From the NCBI GenBank assembly GCA_025716855.1, contig JAIXMQ010000214.1:1-11485 (forward strand): a stretch of 11,485 nt of DNA, given 5' to 3'. Position numbers and translations under genes: made by a program. Source of the DNA: Pilaira anomala. Its lineage: Eukaryota; Mucoromycota; Mucoromycetes; Mucorales; Mucoraceae. The notes beneath the pieces are model-generated. The model ran no database searches and was not told the origin of the DNA. It saw only the letters and a list, made by a program, of their open reading frames with translations. This document shows, piece by piece, positions 7,491 through 11,485 of the stretch (its first letter is position 1; every line of letters starts with the position of its first letter).

Positions 7491-8713
7491 AGTACATTTC
7501 TGGCAATTAAAAGAAAATGGTGATGGAAACAAATAGGCAAAATTCTTGTTTAATTCTTGGTGATATAAAAATTGACATATAAAAAAATAAGCACAGCATT
7601 TGTAAAATCCGCTGTTGCACCTAGATTTACCTTATTACATTACCCTTAATGACAATGATGCTCTTTAATAATGATATTCTTTTATAAGTCCCTTTAATAA
7701 AGTAGCTTTTTTTTTTCTTTTTCTTTTTTTTACATGGAAAAAAGTTTCATGTTTCATCAAGTTTGTATGTTTTTTTGAAAACTATAGAAGTGCTTTAAAG
7801 TTAAACTTTCAATGATATGAAGAAATTTTTATTTTTTTTAGGTAAAGGTTAAGTTAATGTGTCTTAAAACATGAAAAAAGGCTCAAGTATTTTTATAAAG
7901 TTTTTAGTTACGTGATGTCGAAATTAAAGTTTCCGATCTTATTGGTTAGCAGCTCTCTCAATTGGATTAGTTATCTCTTCTGAATCAATTTTATGGGTTA
8001 AATACAAAATATTTCAAATAATCAAAAATTAAGGATACTATTTTGTTTTTGTCGGTTTGTTTCTATTTCTACCTGGCAAGTAAAGGCTGAGTCCGTATAT
8101 ACATACATATATACTATATCATGAATTGATAAAGAACAGTCTTCATTATCTGAGTCAATAATTATCAAAAGAAGACTTACTCAGTTAACAAGCAAGCATT
8201 CCTTAATAAAAAAAAACTTTTTGTGTAGTAATTAGTTACCAGTTGTAATCATATCCACTATGTATCATGTAAACATTTTAGTAATTGTGAAGCAGCATGT
8301 AAATATGCTTCTACTTTTCGTCGGTTTTCCCAAAAAATAAAAAATAATAAAAATTCACATATGTGGCTTGCTTCATTAGCTGATAAAGACGATGTTTTTT
8401 TGTAAAAAGGCATGTTTTTTTTGTCACTTGTATTGATGTTTGGTGTTAAGAAAGAGACACAGATTTATGCATATTTTAAATCCCAACAAATTTTGGGCGC
8501 CACACATGATCGCAAACAGGTTTATTCTTTTTTCCTTTTCTTCTTCAAATAAAGCATACATATTCTTTAAAACTACCTCTTTGATGACATACAAGATATT
8601 GTATCAAGAAATGAACAACTTTGAAATGTGTATAATAAATATTATCAGTGGTGAGACCTATAACTTTATTACTACTGGAAGAAGCTAATGAATTCCCACC
8701 TCTTTTATATATA
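7491..8713. other. AT-rich stretch without recognisable genes
   Basis: About 1.2 kb, rich in homopolymers. Visible structures are a T-rich tract with two C interruptions (7707-7731), a short inverted repeat GAAGCA...TGCTTC around 8289-8311, and several T or A runs. Short open frames here have the Phe/Ile/Lys-rich composition expected by chance in AT-rich DNA. No tRNA-like B box or mobile-element ends were seen. Confidence 0.6.
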
Positions 8714-8715
8714 TA

Positions 8716-8747
8716 CAGTCGGAGTGAATAAAGATATGGATTTTTTA
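8716..8747 (+). repeat. left terminal inverted repeat of the Tc1 element
   Basis: 32 bp identical to the reverse complement of 10036-10067, preceded by TA. Confidence 0.95.
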
Positions 8748-8828
8748 AAATTTCAGTTTTTTTATTGTAAGGGTCTATTACTTTTATTTTAAGTTTGAAC
8801 CACTTTTCCAAACACGATCGCTTCAATA

Positions 8829-9893
8829 ATGCAAGAAATCACTAACGTACAACACCAAAAGTATAAGGATCTCACCGATTACCAATACGGTCAGATCTCG
8901 GGTGCATATGAGTTCGGTAATTGTAAGATTGTGGACATTGCACGAAAAATGAACCTCAATACTTCAACCGTGTTTGGTTGTATAGAGCGAATCAAGAAAA
9001 ATGGTACTGCCATACCAAAAAAAAGTACTGGAAGACCAAGAAAAGTTTCTGATAGAGACACAAGAGCTATAGTTCGAAGTGTGAAAAGTTTTCCTTTTGA
9101 GCCACTTCGGGTTCATAACGCACTATTGGCTCAAGCAGGTGTCAATATCTGTATTCAAACTCTCAAAAAATATTTGGTAGAAAATGGGTTTGGGATTTAC
9201 ACACCAGCACGCAAACCAAGTTTAACACCTAAACATATGAAAAAGCGACTCGAATGGTGTAAAAAAAGAGTTGATTGGTCGTTCGACAAGTGGGCATCTG
9301 TCATCTGGTCAGATGAATCGAGATTCACGGTTACAGGTAATGATGGAGGTGCTAAAGTAATCAGACGGGCTGGTGAGAGGTACCAGGAAGACAAAATTAT
9401 TGGAACTCATAAGTTTGGAAAGGGATCAGTGATGATTTGGAGTTGCTTTTGGGCTGGTGGTATCGGCCCTCTTGTCATTTTAGATGAAAATGTTAACCAG
9501 GAAAGATACGCTAACATTTTATCCTCCAGTTTCATCCCGTATCTCCGCAAACTTGAAGAGGATACCAATAGAAAGTTTATCTTTCAGGAGGATAATGCCC
9601 CTTGCCATGTCGGCAGCTATAGCACCTGGTATAAGGCAAGATGGGAGATATACCCATTTGATTTCTGGCCTGCACAAAGTCCAGACCTCAACCCTATTGA
9701 GAATATCTGGGCAAAGCTTGATAGCCTGATATCGAAACGCAGAGGCTCCATTAATAACAAGAATGACTTAAAGAGAGTCCTCATTGAAGAATGGGCGACA
9801 ATTGATGTCAATTATTTAAGAGTTCTTGTTGAGTCAATGCCGAGTAGATTGAAGGCAGTAATTGAAGCGAAGGGTGGGCACACAAAATATTAA
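8829..9893 (+). CDS. Tc1/mariner family transposase, DD35E
   Basis: This enzyme cuts the element out at its inverted repeats and pastes it into TA sites. It has 354 residues, in the usual family range. The N-terminal half carries paired-type helix-turn-helix DNA-binding regions (about 16-55 and 75-120), linked by a GRPR-type motif (GRPRK, 68-72) usual in Tc1 transposases. The catalytic domain has D162 (IWSDESRF), D255 (FQEDNAPCH) and E291 (SPDLNPIENIW). By my count 35 residues separate D255 from E291, against 34 in canonical Tc1. The frame is clean from the ATG at 8829, which follows a stop-rich leader inside the left inverted repeat. AATAAA at 9904-9909 may serve 3' processing. All catalytic residues are present. 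Confidence 0.95.
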   Translation: MQEITNVQHQKYKDLTDYQYGQISGAYEFGNCKIVDIARKMNLNTSTVFGCIERIKKNGTAIPKKSTGRPRKVSDRDTRAIVRSVKSFPFEPLRVHNALLAQAGVNICIQTLKKYLVENGFGIYTPARKPSLTPKHMKKRLEWCKKRVDWSFDKWASVIWSDESRFTVTGNDGGAKVIRRAGERYQEDKIIGTHKFGKGSVMIWSCFWAGGIGPLVILDENVNQERYANILSSSFIPYLRKLEEDTNRKFIFQEDNAPCHVGSYSTWYKARWEIYPFDFWPAQSPDLNPIENIWAKLDSLISKRRGSINNKNDLKRVLIEEWATIDVNYLRVLVESMPSRLKAVIEAKGGHTKY

Positions 9894-10035
9894 CCTTTTT
9901 TAAAATAAATTTTATTTTATATCAATACACTCTTAAGCTACTTTGTGTTAAAATATCAATGAATTTAGTCTACATTTTATTATATAGTTTATTCATTTGA
10001 AATTAAACGATGTAGTTCGAATAATTTTTAAAAAA

Positions 10036-10067
10036 TAAAAAATCCATATCTTTATTCACTCCGACTG
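10036..10067 (-). repeat. right terminal inverted repeat of the Tc1 element
   Basis: Reverse complement identical over 32 bp to 8716-8747, followed by TA. Confidence 0.95.
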
Positions 10068-10069
10068 TA

Positions 10070-10325
10070 TACATGTACATATTATTTGCCACCTTTTCTT
10101 TTTCTTTTTCATATACCTTATATAAAGTGAAATGAGTTGAATGTGCTTCTACAGTTAATGTTAGTTAGTGTTAATTAGTGTTAGTTATTGTTCGATTTAT
10201 ATATATATTTATATATCTAGTTGGTTTTGTTTGTTGACTGAATGTTTGATAATTGGCTCAGTGAGATGTTCGAGCTATTATAGTGATAGAACAAACGGAA
10301 ATAAAAGCAATAAAAAATATATACC
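10070..10325. other. AT-rich spacer between two transposons
   Basis: No gene recognised. It contains three 10-bp units of type GTTARTTAKT (10160-10189) and a TATATA run (about 10198-10218). An open frame through here is Tyr/Ile-rich because of the TATA run and runs into the next mobile element, so it is not credible. Confidence 0.6.
10160..10189 (+). repeat. short tandem repeat, 10-bp unit x3
   Basis: GTTAGTTAGT, GTTAATTAGT, GTTAGTTATT in direct succession, with a partial unit GTTAAT just before (10154-10159). Confidence 0.75.
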
Positions 10326-10327
10326 TA

Positions 10328-10348
10328 CAGTGCATCTATTCTTAAATC
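10328..10348 (+). repeat. left terminal inverted repeat of the 597-bp element
   Basis: 21 bp, one mismatch (position 17) to the reverse complement of 10904-10924. Confidence 0.85.
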
Positions 10349-10430
10349 AAAAATTTTTAGCCCTAGCGACTTTTTTTTATAAAATTGTAAATTTACTAAC
10401 AAAAAAAGTAACTTAATCATTTAAAATAAA

Positions 10431-10469
10431 CATAGATCTTTTAAATTAAACCTGTTAAAGAGATCTATG
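10431..10469. repeat. hairpin-forming inverted repeat inside the 597-bp element
   Basis: CATAGATCTTTTA at the left arm and TAAAGAGATCTATG at the right pair over about 13 bp with one bulged base, around a 12-nt loop. Its role is unknown. It could be a mark of an older nested insertion or a structural feature of the element. Confidence 0.6.
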
Positions 10470-10903
10470 AAAACAGAAATTTAATTTTGATAAAAAAAAA
10501 ATTTCAAAATAAGTTGATAAAATATCGACTTTATAGCAGGGCTGACTCGAAAATGTCCGTCTATTTTGGCACCCAAAAATCATATATGAGCAGTAACAGC
10601 CAATAACATTACAGTTTGTGGTTACACCAATTTTTAAACTGTTACAGGAAGAGGCTTCAAAAATAGACATCGACAAAATTGGGATCGAGGAAGTTCCCCA
10701 AACCTTAAAATCACATGATTAACTTCTTTTGATTCAATAAAAATTAATTTACTCACATTATTTGATTTCATACAAAATATTTAAATGTGTTTTATTTGTT
10801 TAAACTATCAAAAGATTTAAAAAATTTCTAAATGAGTAACTTTTTTACATAAAAACTGAGTTTAAACCCAAAAATTGTGAATGTCCGTTTTTTAAAAAAA
10901 TAC

Positions 10904-10924
10904 GATTAAAGAATAGATGCACTG
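10904..10924 (-). repeat. right terminal inverted repeat of the 597-bp element
   Basis: Pairs with 10328-10348; followed by TA. Confidence 0.85.
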
Positions 10925-10926
10925 TA

Positions 10927-11429
10927 ACAAAGTTAAATAAATCAGACTGTAAAAATAAACTAAACTTTATTAAAAGGTACAAAAAGTGTTTGGTTATATA
11001 TAGTAAATAGAAGTTAAACAAGCGAAGCATGAATTGTGAAACATAGCCATGATCAATGATCTATTACAATAAACATGTTGCTGAAAATAAGATAAAAGGT
11101 CCCCAAGTATTATAACTGGTTGCTGTACCTGATAATTATAAAAGAGGCTTGTTGATCATAGAGACAATGATGTGATTTATATATTAGCCAATTAGATAAT
11201 TATTGTAGTGTGAATAAACTTATAGTATCGTAAAGTAGTGAAGGATATTAGAGCATGTGTAATTATATGAGAATATAATGTGCTCGTTCACAACACTCAG
11301 GTCAAATAATCAACTACCGTTAAAACTTTCATTATCCTGTGTTTTAAAAGAAACTCTTTTCGCGTTATCATTCTTTCTTTGTTAGTTTAAATATTCAGAG
11401 AGAAAAAGTATGATAATAAAATTATATCT
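10927..11429. other. AT-rich region, possible solo LTR within
   Basis: No gene recognised. The only organised structure is TGTTG (11076) to CAACA (11295), 220 bp, with a TATAAAAGAG box (about 11138-11147) and AATAAA (about 11214-11219) in the order expected of an LTR. TGTTG...CAACA is the usual end pair of Ty1/copia LTRs. However the flanks (AAACA left, CTCAG right) show no target duplication, so a chance match is quite possible. Confidence 0.25.
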
Positions 11430-11485
11430 TTAATAATTATAAGGCCTGATCATCTTTTCTTTTGCTTTTGGTGCTTCACTTTCGA
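11430..11485 (-). CDS. possible 3' end of a minus-strand gene (start outside window)
   Basis: Reading the minus strand from 11483 down, one frame gives ESEAPKAKEKMIRPYNY and stops at TAA (11432-11430). The charged Ala/Lys/Glu composition looks like a protein C-terminus and is less AT-driven than the surroundings. Seventeen codons are too few to be sure, and no family can be named. Confidence 0.25.
   Translation of the reverse strand, partial: ESEAPKAKEKMIRPYNY

Larger units (their letters stand above)
8716..10067 (+). mobile_element. complete Tc1/mariner transposon (1352 bp)
   Basis: Bounded by the dinucleotide TA on both sides (8714-8715 and 10068-10069), the classic Tc1/mariner target duplication. 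Terminal inverted repeats start CAGTCGGAGTGAATAAAGAT and are identical over 32 bp (8716-8747 and 10036-10067). It carries one uninterrupted transposase gene. Identical ends plus an intact gene suggest a young, possibly active copy. Confidence 0.96.
10328..10924. mobile_element. 597-bp non-autonomous Tc1/mariner-like element
   Basis: Flanked by TA on both sides (10326-10327 and 10925-10926). The left end CAGTGCATCTATTCTTAAAT (10328 on) and the reverse complement of the right end (10904-10924) match at 20 of 21 positions. The CAGT start and TA duplication fit Tc1/mariner. The inside has no transposase-like frame, so it would need a partner in trans. The ends differ from those of the 1352-bp element nearby beyond CAGT, so that transposase is probably not its partner. 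Confidence 0.82.

Noticed and set aside
8440..8826. Overlapping open frames on both strands upstream of the transposase.
   Set aside because: Phe/Ile/Lys/Ser-rich translations typical of AT-rich noncoding DNA; the minus-strand frame crosses the Tc1 inverted repeat boundary.
9197..9811. Minus-strand and alternative-frame ORFs inside the transposase gene.
   Set aside because: They are shadows of the DD35E transposase frame, which carries all the motifs.
10168..10416. 82-codon + strand frame.
   Set aside because: Its Tyr/Ile repeat comes from a TATA run, and it crosses the left end of the 597-bp element, so it cannot be a conserved gene.
10549..10680. Possible nested element inside the 597-bp unit (CAGGGCTGACTCG and the AATGTCCGT word repeated near 10881).
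   Set aside because: No matching inverted end or target duplication could be found; only a 9-bp word is shared.
10455..11030. Minus-strand frames of 73 and 61 codons in and around the 597-bp element.
   Set aside because: Composition follows the local AT content and no motif is recognisable; one crosses the element's right end.
1..11485. tRNA genes, rRNA, CRISPR arrays, riboswitches.
   Set aside because: No GGTTCGA-type B box in a cloverleaf context, no spaced repeats and no rRNA-like sequence; the few GTTCGA matches stand alone.

Overview
The window looks like a transposon-rich, AT-rich stretch of a fungal nuclear genome, most likely an early-diverging lineage such as Mucoromycota. This is inferred from a short intron (77 nt) with a perfect TACTAAC branch point, a PIF1-type helicase, a Ty3/gypsy element and Tc1/mariner elements, all in long AT-rich spacers. 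No tRNA, rRNA or CRISPR array was found.

Layout, left to right. (1) Positions 1-1151 hold the 3' part of a PIF1-like DNA helicase gene, entered through the end of an intron. (2) Positions about 1429-6416 hold a Ty3/gypsy LTR retrotransposon in + orientation. It has a shortened 5' LTR, a candidate primer-binding site, gag broken by six net -1 frame changes, a zinc knuckle that has lost its last Cys, protease, reverse transcriptase, RNase H (one in-frame TGA before it), integrase (one frame change before it), a polypurine tract and a complete 235-bp 3' LTR (TGTAAT...ATTACA). (3) Positions 6457-6862 hold a small two-exon host-like gene for a basic Ser/Arg/Lys-rich protein, 40 bp past the LTR, with its start codon out of frame. 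(4) Positions 6957-7199 hold a 243-bp MITE-like element bounded by a perfect 5-bp duplication (ATAGA) and packed with TGAATAAA-type motifs. (5) A weak 69-codon ORF lies at 7281-7490, followed by about 1.2 kb with no recognisable gene. (6) Positions 8716-10067 hold an apparently complete Tc1/mariner transposon: TA duplications, 32-bp identical terminal inverted repeats and an uninterrupted 354-aa DD35E transposase. (7) Positions 10328-10924 hold a second, unrelated 597-bp non-autonomous Tc1/mariner-like element. (8) Positions 10925-11485 are AT-rich, with a possible solo LTR and a possible 3' end of a minus-strand gene at the right edge.

The genes do not form a pathway. The window reads as a landing zone for at least four mobile elements of different ages: a decayed Ty3 element, an intact-looking Tc1 element and two short non-autonomous elements. 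The most unusual signals are the deletion-only damage in the 5' third of the Ty3 element and the 243-bp MITE. I did not see a clear undescribed defence or biosynthetic system.
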